Shown piece by piece: positions 17,118-24,302 of a stretch of 63,592 nucleotides of DNA (the first letter of the stretch is position 1; every line of letters begins with the position of its first letter). Where the stretch lies: assembly GCA_016741915.1 (NCBI GenBank), contig JACVCS010000011.1, forward strand, positions 1 to 63,592, read 5' to 3'. The notes below the pieces were generated by a model, which saw nothing but the letters and a program-made list of their open reading frames with translations, was not told where the DNA came from and did not search any database. A program made the translations under genes and the position numbers. The stretch is from Phycisphaerales bacterium. Its GTDB lineage: Bacteria; Planctomycetota; Phycisphaerae; Phycisphaerales; UBA1924.

Positions 17118-17840
17118 TCACGCCGGCGGAGGGCGAACGGCGGACGATGCACGCCCGTGATGGCTGGGATGGGCGGCGGTTGGGGTTTGGTGGGTGGCGT
17201 GGTCGTCGTCCGGAAAGTTCGCCTGATCGCGGAAAAAGGACCGGATGCGCGGGTCGGCCCGCAGGGCGTGCAGGGCGTTGTGCAGGCGGCTTTTGATGGT
17301 GCCGACGGGGACCTGGAGGGCGAGGGCGATCTCTTCGAGGCTCAGGTCGTCGACGAAGCGCATGATGACGACCTCACGGTGAACGGGCGAGAGGCCCTCC
17401 ACCACGCGGTGCAGATCGCTCAGGCGCGTATCGGTCATGGCGCTCGATGCGGGGGCGGGGCGGGCGTCGAGCATGTCCGCGTTGTCGTTCTCGGCGCTCG
17501 AAAGAGCGGATGCGGAGACGGCTTTGCGCTTGACGCGCTGCTTGGCGATGGCCTGGTGCTTGACGACCGGGAAGAGGAACGTCGTCAATCGGCACGTCAG
17601 CACGAAACCCGGAAACTTCCGCAGGAGGTACGCGAAGGTCTCCTGCACGCAATCGAGGGCGTCGTTCTCGTCCTGGCAGTAGCGCATTGCGACGCGGATG
17701 ACGAAGTCGCGGTGACGCAGGTAGAGCGTTTCAAAGGCCCGCTCGGCGCTCGGCGAGCGCTGGTTGATCAGGTCGATGAGGGCTTCGTCGCTGAGCGCGG
17801 TCAGCGTGGTGGAGGACGGGTTGGCGGTGCGGTCGGGCAT
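17118..17840 (-). CDS. ECF-type RNA polymerase sigma factor
   Basis: About 240 residues. Region 2 is seen as ETLYLRHRDFVIRVAMRYCQ and the promoter-melting stretch DALDCVQETFAYLLRKF; region 4 as LSPVHREVVIMRFVDDLSLEEIA followed by VPVGTIKSRLHNALHAL, a clear helix-turn-helix. Between them is a 45-residue linker. A 25-residue His/Pro-rich tail follows region 4. I chose ATG 17840; there is no strong ribosome site, so an upstream alternative start remains possible. It is the first gene of the operon with the anti-sigma-like, cohesin-like and VIT/VWA genes and probably controls them and itself (inference). Confidence 0.9.
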   Translation of the reverse strand: MPDRTANPSSTTLTALSDEALIDLINQRSPSAERAFETLYLRHRDFVIRVAMRYCQDENDALDCVQETFAYLLRKFPGFVLTCRLTTFLFPVVKHQAIAKQRVKRKAVSASALSSAENDNADMLDARPAPASSAMTDTRLSDLHRVVEGLSPVHREVVIMRFVDDLSLEEIALALQVPVGTIKSRLHNALHALRADPRIRSFFRDQANFPDDDHATHQTPTAAHPSHHGRASSAVRPPPA

Positions 17841-17957
17841 GAGGGCGGATGGGCAGACACGTGCGGATGACTTCGAAGAGGTGTACGCCTCGGAGGCGTT
17901 CGGGGTGCTGATGTCGAAGATGATTTGGAGCGATTGAAGGCTGCGCGGATGTCCAGC

Positions 17958-17986
17958 GCCCGGCTCTAGAGAGCCGGGCCACCGGG
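17958..17986. repeat. Dispersed palindromic repeat, copy 1
   Basis: A 10-bp perfect stem, GCCCGGCTCT/AGAGCCGGGC, with an AG centre, followed by CACCGGG. It lies upstream of the sigma-factor gene, next to the stop of the small zinc-ribbon gene. It shares its core GGCTCT-NN-AGAG and the 3' flank CACCGG with copies at 20599 and 24217. Confidence 0.7.
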
Positions 17987-17995
17987 AGGGTTGGA

Positions 17996-18259
17996 TCAGG
18001 GTTGGCAGCAGGGGGCGATGTTGGTTTTGCAGGCGGCGCATTGCCCGTGGCCGTGGACCCAGACGATGGGGGCGAGTGTGCCGCAGGCTGGGCAGCGGGC
18101 GTCGGTTCGGCAGGGGTCGGTTGAGGAGGGGCGGAGTGCGGGGGAGGGCTGGTTGATTGGGTGATGAGGGGGCGAGGCGGGAATGCCCCCGGCGGGGTTG
18201 GGCGAGGGGGGATTCGGGTTGGCCATGATCGAGGGAGCGTCGAAGGGGAGATTGAACAT
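17996..18259 (-). CDS. Small zinc-ribbon protein
   Basis: An 87-residue protein embedded in a long shadow frame. The first 50 residues are Pro-rich and disordered. Residues 56-85 contain CPAC, then 14 residues with APIVWVHGHGQ, CAAC, and a CC pair, i.e. C-x2-C-x14-C-x2-C-x6-CC, a treble-clef or ribbon type metal site. A similar compact layout (WVHGHGQC) looks deliberate rather than chance. ATG 18259 starts it; another Met lies at residue 12. The gene is divergent from truD with a 105-bp gap. Function unknown; small proteins like this often bind nucleic acid or another protein. Confidence 0.7.
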   Translation of the reverse strand: MFNLPFDAPSIMANPNPPSPNPAGGIPASPPHHPINQPSPALRPSSTDPCRTDARCPACGTLAPIVWVHGHGQCAACKTNIAPCCQP

Positions 18260-18364
18260 GGTCCATCTTGCATCGGTTGATGGGCGAAAGCAGCGTGAAC
18301 AGAGCGGGGTTTGGGCGGGTGTGCGATCGGGCGGCGGGTGCGGGGGCGCTACCGTTGGTTCATC

Positions 18365-19777
18365 ATGGCGGAGGATCATCTCGAGCATGACCATTCGGCC
18401 CACGTGCAGACCGGGGTGTACCTGACCGACGAGATCGCGGGGATCGGCGGGCGGCTGCGCGAGCGGCCTGAGGATTTCATCGTCGAAGAGGTCCCGCTCT
18501 ATCAACCCAGTGGCGAGGGTGAGCACGTCTACCTGTTTGTGCAGAAGGTGAACATGTCCACCACGCAGCTTGTGGCGCTGGTGGCGAAACACTTCCGCGT
18601 GCGCGAGTTTGCGGTCGGGTACGCGGGGCTGAAGGACAAGAAAGCCGTCACGCGGCAGGTGCTTTCGGTGCACGTGCCCGGGAAGAAACTGGAGGATTTC
18701 CCGTCGCTGCAGCACGATCGCGTGCAGGTGATGTGGGCGGATATGCACGGGAACAAGCTCCGCCGGGGGCATCTGGCGGCGAATCGCTTCGCGATCAAGA
18801 TCCGCGGGGTGAGCTTCCGTACGGTGATTCAGGCGAACCGGGTTCTGCAGACGCTGGCGAAGCTGGGCGTGCCGAACCGTGCGGGTGAGCAACGGTTCGG
18901 GTTCTTCGGGAACAACCATCTGGTTGCACGCGAGTTGATCAAGGGGAACGCGAAGGGGGCGCTGGACGAGTTGCTGGGACCGAAGCCGCTGGAGGCGTAC
19001 CCCGCGGGGTATGTCGACGAGCGGCAGGTGGAGTCGCGACGGCTGTACGCGGCGGGGGAGTATTTCAAGGCGTTGGGGTTGATGCCGCTGGGCGCGACGA
19101 CGGAGTGTGAGGCCTTGCGGGCGCTGAGCCGGGGGGCGAGTGCTGAGCAGGCGGTGCGGGCGATCAACCGCACGCAGCGCGGGTTTTTCATCTCGGGGTT
19201 CCAGTCGGCGGTCTTCAACGCGGTGCTGGAGCGGCGGATGCGCGAGGGGACCTTCGCGACGCTGCGCGAGGGTGATCTGGCGTACAAGCACGATAACGGC
19301 GCGGTCTTCAGCGTCGATCGGGCGGTGTTGGATGATGAGCAGACGGCGCGAAGGTTGCAGGCGCTGGAGATCTCGCCCTCGGGGCCCAACTGGGGCGTGA
19401 AGATGATGCGGGCGGGGGGCGAGGTGGGGGCGATGGAACTGGAGTGTCTGACACGTTTCGGGGTGACGGTGGAGGATTTGAAGTCGTTCGCGGAGCGGAC
19501 GGGTGAAGAGATCGATGGGGATCGAAGGGCGCTGCGGGTGCCGTTGACGTACCCGGATGTGGAGGCGGGCGTGGATGAGCACGGCGAGTTTGTGCGGTGC
19601 TCGTTTGAACTGCCGCCGGGGGCATTCGCGACGACGGTGATGAGTGAGATCATGAAGCCCGACCGCGTGAAAGCGGTGAGCGAGGCGGAGGTGAAGCCCT
19701 CGGCTGATGGCGCGAAAGGTGGAGGAGACACGACGGATAGCGGCGTGGTGATCGAGGGTCAGGAGAGCGGGTCATGA
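18365..19777 (+). CDS. truD: tRNA pseudouridine synthase D
   Basis: A 470-residue enzyme that isomerises U13 of tRNA. The catalytic Asp is residue 91 in GYAGLKDKKAVTRQ, the family signature. Other TruD marks are the N-terminal RPEDFIVEEVPLY, the AGEQRFG..NNHLVARELIKG segment (NRAGEQRFGFFGNN) and the C-terminal region ending in VRCSFELPPGAFATTVMSEI. The length exceeds E. coli TruD mainly through an expanded insertion domain and a 40-residue tail. I chose ATG 18365 (MAEDHLEHD); the frame opens 54 bases earlier without a convincing start. It overlaps the following HAD gene by four bases. Confidence 0.95.
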   Translation: MAEDHLEHDHSAHVQTGVYLTDEIAGIGGRLRERPEDFIVEEVPLYQPSGEGEHVYLFVQKVNMSTTQLVALVAKHFRVREFAVGYAGLKDKKAVTRQVLSVHVPGKKLEDFPSLQHDRVQVMWADMHGNKLRRGHLAANRFAIKIRGVSFRTVIQANRVLQTLAKLGVPNRAGEQRFGFFGNNHLVARELIKGNAKGALDELLGPKPLEAYPAGYVDERQVESRRLYAAGEYFKALGLMPLGATTECEALRALSRGASAEQAVRAINRTQRGFFISGFQSAVFNAVLERRMREGTFATLREGDLAYKHDNGAVFSVDRAVLDDEQTARRLQALEISPSGPNWGVKMMRAGGEVGAMELECLTRFGVTVEDLKSFAERTGEEIDGDRRALRVPLTYPDVEAGVDEHGEFVRCSFELPPGAFATTVMSEIMKPDRVKAVSEAEVKPSADGAKGGGDTTDSGVVIEGQESGS

Positions 19778-20463
19778 GCGGCCATGGTGAAGGTGGGTGG
19801 GGGGGGCGGGGGGAGATTCGAGCGGTGGTCTTTGATCTGGGCGGGGTGGTGGTGAAGATCTGTCGATCGTGGAAGGAGGCGTGCGCCGCGGCGGGCGAGC
19901 CGTTCCATGAGATCGCGATGTCGCCCGAGGTGCTGGCAGCGCGGAAGGCGCTGGTGCGCCGGTTTGAAGTCGACGCGATGGGTGAGGCGGAGTTCTTTGA
20001 GGCGGTTGCGGGGACGACTGGCGGGTTGTACAGCGCGGAGCAGTTCAGGCGGATCCACGAGGCGTGGATCCTGGCGGAGTATCCGGGGGTGGCGGGGCTG
20101 ATCGACGAGTTGCATGACGCGGGCGTCACGACGGGGGTACTGAGCAACACGAACGCGTGCCACTGGAGGCAGCTTGCCCCGCACGCGTCGATCGCGGGGC
20201 ACAAGGCGAAGTTTGCCACGCCCGCGAAGGTGAGGCACCTGCACGCGTCGCACCTGTTGAAGCTCGCGAAGCCCGAGCGGGCGATCTACGACGAGTTTGC
20301 GAGGCTGGTTTCGCTGAGCCCCGGGTCGCTGCTGTTCTTTGATGATCTGGAGGAGAACGTGCACGGGGCGCGCGGTGCGGGGTGGAAAGCCGAGCAGGTG
20401 GACCACACGGGCGATACCGCGGCGCAGATGCGCGGGCACCTGCGGACGCACGGGGTGCTGTGA
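19774..20463 (+). CDS. HAD-superfamily phosphatase-like hydrolase
   Basis: A 229-residue protein. Motif I is VVFDLGGVVV, in which the nucleophile Asp is kept but the second catalytic Asp is Gly, as in YihX/epoxide-hydrolase-N-type HADs. Motif II is the Ser/Thr of TGVLSNTNACHW. Motif III is the Lys of LAKPERAIYDEF. Motif IV is LLFFDDLEENV. A helical cap lies between motifs I and II (EAWILAEYPGVAGLIDELHD). The substrate is unknown. It overlaps truD (ATGA) and is followed at once by a heptamer array and a strong hairpin. Confidence 0.85.
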   Translation: MSGHGEGGWGGRGEIRAVVFDLGGVVVKICRSWKEACAAAGEPFHEIAMSPEVLAARKALVRRFEVDAMGEAEFFEAVAGTTGGLYSAEQFRRIHEAWILAEYPGVAGLIDELHDAGVTTGVLSNTNACHWRQLAPHASIAGHKAKFATPAKVRHLHASHLLKLAKPERAIYDEFARLVSLSPGSLLFFDDLEENVHGARGAGWKAEQVDHTGDTAAQMRGHLRTHGVL

Positions 20464-20470
20464 GAGCAGA

Positions 20471-20512
20471 GTCGCGAGTTGTGAGTCGCGAGACGCGAGA
20501 CGCGAGTCGTGA
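20471..20512. repeat. Heptamer array GWCGCGA after the HAD gene
   Basis: Six consecutive 7-nt units (GTCGCGA, GTTGTGA, GTCGCGA, GACGCGA, GACGCGA, GTCGTGA) begin 8 nt after the stop codon. Two units contain TGA in the sense of the upstream gene. Confidence 0.8.
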
Positions 20513-20530
20513 GTGAGAGCAGAAAACGAA

Positions 20531-20562
20531 AAGCCCGGACACGTTGGTGCGTGTTCGGGCTT
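20531..20562. terminator. Bidirectional hairpin terminator
   Basis: A 13-bp stem (AAGCCCGGACACG with CGTGTTCGGGCTT, one G-T pair) around a 6-nt loop lies between two convergent genes. Read on the minus strand it is followed by a T-rich run (CTTTTCGTTTT), so it chiefly serves the B12-binding gene and can also stop truD/HAD transcripts. Confidence 0.8.
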
Positions 20563-20598
20563 GGTTGACCGTTGGTTGATACGTGACCAAGCAGAGGT

Positions 20599-20626
20599 GC
20601 ACGGCTCTGGAGAGCCGTGCCACCGG
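20599..20626. repeat. Dispersed palindromic repeat, copy 2
   Basis: A perfect 10-bp stem, GCACGGCTCT/AGAGCCGTGC, with a GG centre, followed by CACCGG. It sits between the terminator and the end of the B12-binding gene. Confidence 0.75.
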
Positions 20627-20645
20627 GGAGCAGAGCAGGAGCGGT

Positions 20646-21368
20646 TCAGGCGGCCTGGGTCTTGGAGCCGTTCTGACCGGGGCGGCGCTGCTTGCCGAAG
20701 GAGCGGCTGGAGGAATCGGAGCGGCGGTTGGGCTCGCTGATGAGCGCGTCGACCATTTCCATGGGGGAGTCGGCCCAGAGGTCGGCGCCCATTTCCTCGG
20801 CGAGGCCCTCGGCGCGGGCGAAGACGCCTGCGCCCACGGCGATCTGCAGCGAGGGGCAGGCGCCGATCTCGCGGATGTGGTCGATGAGGGTGCGGACGTT
20901 GGGGAGGTCCTGCGGGGCGCTGGCGAAAAGGAGGAGGACGTCGGGCTGGGATTCCTGAACGAGGGGGAGGATTTCGTCGTTGGCGATGCCGCCGCCGCCG
21001 AAGGTCACTGAGAAGCCCTGAGATTCGAGGAGGTCGACGGCCATCTGGGCGCCCATTTCGTCGGCCTCGGTGGGGCCGCAGAAGCAGAGGACGCGGCGGC
21101 CGAGCGGTTCACGCTGGGGGAGCATGGAGGCGGTCTGGTCCACGAGGGTGCGGAGCAGGCGGGTAGACATGTGGTGAGAGAGGAGGGAGAGCTGGTCGTT
21201 GCGGAACATGCGGTCGATGAGCTGGTAGGTGGGCCAGAAGATCTCGGTGTAGAGGTCGGCGGGGGAATAGCCGCTGGAGTAGGCGTCGAGGACGATCTTT
21301 CGTGCGGCGGGGCGGTTGCCGGTGATGAGGGTCTCGAAGAACCGTTCAATGAGAGAATCGTGGGACAT
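20646..21368 (-). CDS. B12-binding-fold regulator-like protein
   Basis: A 240-residue protein with the two-part corrinoid layout. A four-helix cap (residues 5-85, LIERFFETLITGNRPAARKI, LYTEIFWPTYQLIDRMFR, HHMSTRLLRTLVD) precedes a Rossmann B12-binding domain (RRVLCFCGPTEADEMGAQMAVDLL, FSVTFGGGG, PDVLLLFASA, IAVGAGVF). The DxHxxG motif that supplies the axial His reads E-A-D-E-M-G (residues 101-106): Asp103 stands at the His position. It may therefore bind no cobalamin or bind it differently. A basic Ser/Arg tail follows. I chose ATG 21368 because GGGAG is 8 nt upstream. It ends at a strong terminator. Confidence 0.8.
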   Translation of the reverse strand: MSHDSLIERFFETLITGNRPAARKIVLDAYSSGYSPADLYTEIFWPTYQLIDRMFRNDQLSLLSHHMSTRLLRTLVDQTASMLPQREPLGRRVLCFCGPTEADEMGAQMAVDLLESQGFSVTFGGGGIANDEILPLVQESQPDVLLLFASAPQDLPNVRTLIDHIREIGACPSLQIAVGAGVFARAEGLAEEMGADLWADSPMEMVDALISEPNRRSDSSSRSFGKQRRPGQNGSKTQAA

Positions 21369-21687
21369 GGACGTCGCTCCCCATTGAGGTGGAGGGCACC
21401 GGGATCCAGTTCCACTGGTCATCGGCGAGTGTGTTCTTGCTGGGTCTCCTCCCAGCGACGTGCGTGTGAGATCGGGCGCTTGGGGCGTTTGAGCCCAATG
21501 CGGAGGGTTGAAAAAAGCAGAGGAAAAAACCCCCGTCCGAGAAGGGGAAAACGGGGTGATTTCTGCGCGGTGGTTCGGGGCGGGGTTTGAGGCTGAAAAG
21601 GCTGAGAATCGCTGGGCGCAAGCGGTGCGCTGCCGAACGATTGTCCACATGTCCAGACGGGTGTATGTGGGCCGGGGAGCGGGGGAA

Positions 21688-22488
21688 TCAGGGCTTGCGG
21701 GCGGTTGTGCACACGCAGACACCGAACGAGAGGGGCTTCTGATGGATGGTGTCGAAGCCGCAATCGCGCAGGACTTGCGCGAGTTGGTCGCGGTTGAGGA
21801 AAGTCTCGACGGACTTGGGGAGGTATTTGTACGCGCCTGAACGATCTTTGCTGATCAGGGTGGCGGTGAGGGGCATGATTTTGTTGGTGTAGAAGTCGCT
21901 GGTCCAGCGGATTGGGGCGAAGCGGGGTTTGTCGAACTCGAGGACGACCAGACGGCCATTTGGGCGGAGAACGCGGAAGAACTCGCGGATGGCCTTGGCG
22001 GGGTCGGCGACGTTGCGGATGCCGAAGGCGATGGAGAGGATGTCGAAGGAGGCGTCGGGGAAGGGGAGGGCCATGGCGTCGCCCTGGATGAACTTGAGGT
22101 TTTTCACCACGGCGGACTTGGTGGCGCGTTCGGCATCGCGGCGTTTGATCTCGGCGATGTCGAGCATTTCCTGGGTGAAATCGAGGCCGACGGCGGAGGC
22201 GATGTTGGCGCGGGCGAAGGCGAGGGTGAGGTCGCCAGTGCCGCAGGCGACATCGAGTAGGTGGTCGGAGGGGGTGGGTTTGACGGCGCGGACGGCGGCG
22301 CGGCGCCAGAGTTGATCCATGCCCAGGGAGTGGAGGCGGTTGTTCAGGTCGTAGGCGTGGGCGATGGCGGCGAACATGCCGCGGACGCGCTGGGGTTTGT
22401 CGGCGCGGGTGTGGGGGTTTGAGGCGAGGTCGGCGTTTGACCAGGCGGGGGCGGAAGAGTCGGGAGATTGTGCGGCGTTGTCTGGCAT
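21688..22488 (-). CDS. menG: Demethylmenaquinone methyltransferase (UbiE/MenG)
   Basis: A 266-residue class I SAM-dependent methyltransferase. It has the UbiE/MenG signatures YDLNNRLHSLGMDQLWRR, motif I LLDVACGTGDLTLAFA, then LKFIQGDAMALPFPDASFDI, the AFGIRNVADPAKAIREFFRVLRPNGRLVVLEF block and the C-terminal YKYLPKSVETFLNRDQL. It methylates the naphthoquinone ring in the last step of menaquinone synthesis at the inner membrane. With the futalosine hydrolase at 31.9 kb, and no ubiquinone gene in view, menaquinone is the likely product. The first 30 residues are Ala/Ser/Pro-rich. The gap of 237 bp to the divergent mutase gene holds both promoters. Confidence 0.93.
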   Translation of the reverse strand: MPDNAAQSPDSSAPAWSNADLASNPHTRADKPQRVRGMFAAIAHAYDLNNRLHSLGMDQLWRRAAVRAVKPTPSDHLLDVACGTGDLTLAFARANIASAVGLDFTQEMLDIAEIKRRDAERATKSAVVKNLKFIQGDAMALPFPDASFDILSIAFGIRNVADPAKAIREFFRVLRPNGRLVVLEFDKPRFAPIRWTSDFYTNKIMPLTATLISKDRSGAYKYLPKSVETFLNRDQLAQVLRDCGFDTIHQKPLSFGVCVCTTARKP

Positions 22489-22725
22489 GTATCCGAGGGT
22501 AGGTGCGGGGTTGAAGGGGAAAAGCCCGGGGGAAAAGGTGGTGGGGTGGTGGCTAACCTGACGGCCCGAGAAGGTCGGAGGTTGTTTGCTTGAAGTTCGG
22601 GTGAGAATGGGTCGAGGAATGGACAGGTTTGCGGTGGGGGGTGTTTGGTGGGGTGGAGATGGTGTTGAAGAGGCGGAAGACAGCAGCGAAGCACACACAC
22701 GACTGAGAAGAAGAGGAAGCAGCAC

Positions 22726-24150
22726 ATGCTCGGCAAGGTTTTCAAGGCGTACGACGTTCGTGGGACGTATCCGGATCCGCTCAACGAGGGGATGGCGCGG
22801 CAGATTGGGTACGGGTGCTCGCGGTTTTTGCTGCAGGACGCCGCGAGCGCGGGCGAGGGCTCGCCCATGATGAAGAACGTGGTGGTGGGGCGAGACATGC
22901 GCAAGAGCAGCCCGAGCCTGACGGAGGCGCTGATCCGCGGGATTACGGATCACGGCGGGAACGTGCTGGACGTGGGGCTGGTGGATACGCCTTTCGTGTA
23001 TTTCGCGGTGAACCACTTTGATTGTTCGGGCGGGGTGATGTGCACGGCGAGCCACAACCCGCCGCAGTACAACGGGTTCAAGGTGAGCAAGCGGAAGGCG
23101 AAGCCTGTGGGGGAGAGCACGGGGCTTGCGGAGGTTCGCAAGTTCTCGGCGACGGTGGACTTTGTGAACAACTTCACCTCGGCGGGCGGGCGGGTGGAGA
23201 AGCGGGATCTGTGGGAGGCGTACCGGGCGCACGTGCTGAGCTTTTTGGATCTCAGTGCGCGGAAGGGGAAGAAGCCGCTGAAGGTGGTGATCGACGCGAG
23301 CAACGGGATGGCGGGGACGATGGTGCCCAAGGTCTTTGGGAGCAAGAAGAACACGGTGGACGGGTTGGAGATTGTCGAGATCAACTTCGACAACAGCAAG
23401 GGCGAGTTTGTGCACGAGCCGAACCCGCTGGTGGCGAGCAACGTGAAGCAGACGTGCGATGCGGTGGTTGCGCAGAAGGCGGACGTTGGGTTCTGTTATG
23501 ACGGGGACGCGGACCGGTGCGTGGCGGTGGATGAGAAGGGGCACATCATCGGGTGTGACGTGCTGACGGGTGTGCTGTGCAAGCATTTCCTGAAGGAGAA
23601 CCCGGGGAGCGCGGTGGTGTTTGATCTTCGCAGCACGAAGGCGGTGAGCGAGGAGATCGTGAAGGCGGGCGGGAAGCCGGTACGGAGCCGGGTCGGGCAC
23701 GTGTTCATGAAAGCGGCGCTGGCGGAGAACAAGGGGTGCTTCGGCGGGGAGCTTTCGGGGCATTTCTACTTTGCGAAGAACTTCAACGCGGACAGCGGCG
23801 GGATCGCGATGGCGACGGTGCTGACGGTGCTCTCGGAGACGGGCAAGAAGCTCAGCGAACTGGCGGCGCCGCTGAAGCGGTATCAGCAGAGCGGTGAGAT
23901 CAACTTCCAGATCGAGGACAAGGACGCGGCCCTGGCGAAGCTCAAGGCGGAGTTCGGCGCGATGGGGACCGTCGATGAGCTCGACGGCGTGACGATCGAC
24001 TGCTTCGCGAAGCACGGCTGGTGGTGCAACGTGCGGAAGAGCAACACGGAGCCGCTGCTGCGGCTGAACCTTGAGGCGAAGGACAAGAAGACGCTGGACA
24101 CGATGATGGGGAAGATCGCGCCGATGCTTGGGCATCAGGTCGATCATTGA
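22726..24150 (+). CDS. Phosphomannomutase/phosphoglucomutase
   Basis: A 474-residue alpha-D-phosphohexomutase in four domains. It starts FKAYDVRGTYPD. The phosphoserine loop is TASHNPPQYNG (Ser near 108), the Mg2+ loop DGDADRC (near 259), the sugar-binding loop GELSGHFYF and the phosphate-binding loop VRKSNTEPLLRL. These interconvert hexose 1- and 6-phosphates, feeding nucleotide sugars. The motif set fits the AlgC/ManB group; GlmM would usually differ in the sugar loop. The start lies after a purine-rich GAAGAAGAGGAAG stretch that serves as ribosome site. The stop is followed after no spacing by a heptamer array. Confidence 0.93.
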   Translation: MLGKVFKAYDVRGTYPDPLNEGMARQIGYGCSRFLLQDAASAGEGSPMMKNVVVGRDMRKSSPSLTEALIRGITDHGGNVLDVGLVDTPFVYFAVNHFDCSGGVMCTASHNPPQYNGFKVSKRKAKPVGESTGLAEVRKFSATVDFVNNFTSAGGRVEKRDLWEAYRAHVLSFLDLSARKGKKPLKVVIDASNGMAGTMVPKVFGSKKNTVDGLEIVEINFDNSKGEFVHEPNPLVASNVKQTCDAVVAQKADVGFCYDGDADRCVAVDEKGHIIGCDVLTGVLCKHFLKENPGSAVVFDLRSTKAVSEEIVKAGGKPVRSRVGHVFMKAALAENKGCFGGELSGHFYFAKNFNADSGGIAMATVLTVLSETGKKLSELAAPLKRYQQSGEINFQIEDKDAALAKLKAEFGAMGTVDELDGVTIDCFAKHGWWCNVRKSNTEPLLRLNLEAKDKKTLDTMMGKIAPMLGHQVDH

Positions 24151-24199
24151 AGTGCTGAGTGCTGAGTGCTGAGTGCTGAGTGCTGAGTGCTGAGTGTTG
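24151..24199. repeat. Heptamer array AGTGCTG after the mutase gene
   Basis: Seven tandem units of AGTGCTG (the last is AGTGTTG), starting directly after the stop codon. TGA occurs at each junction, so the array stops all three frames in the sense of the upstream gene; the opposite strand is fully open. Confidence 0.9.
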
Positions 24200-24216
24200 G
24201 GCGTATCGTTGTTTGT

Positions 24217-24244
24217 GCACGGCTCTGGAGAGGCGTGCCACCGG
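24217..24244. repeat. Dispersed palindromic repeat, copy 3
   Basis: GCACGGCTCT, GG, AGAGGCGTGC (one mismatch in the right arm), then CACCGG. A second imperfect palindrome (CCACGG...CCGTGG) follows at 24249-24270. It lies between the heptamer array and the start of the KAP-like gene. Confidence 0.7.
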
Positions 24245-24302
24245 AAGACCACGGTTTTGGTGAGCCGTGGGACTTGGTTTGTTGGTTTTGCGTGAGCAGT
24301 GC

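Noticed and set aside
17996..19582. 528-codon minus-strand protein
   Set aside because: Most of it is antisense to truD. Only the last 87 codons, with the Cys motif, look real.
20471..24199. Heptamer arrays as a CRISPR
   Set aside because: Units are 7 nt without spacers and no cas genes are present.
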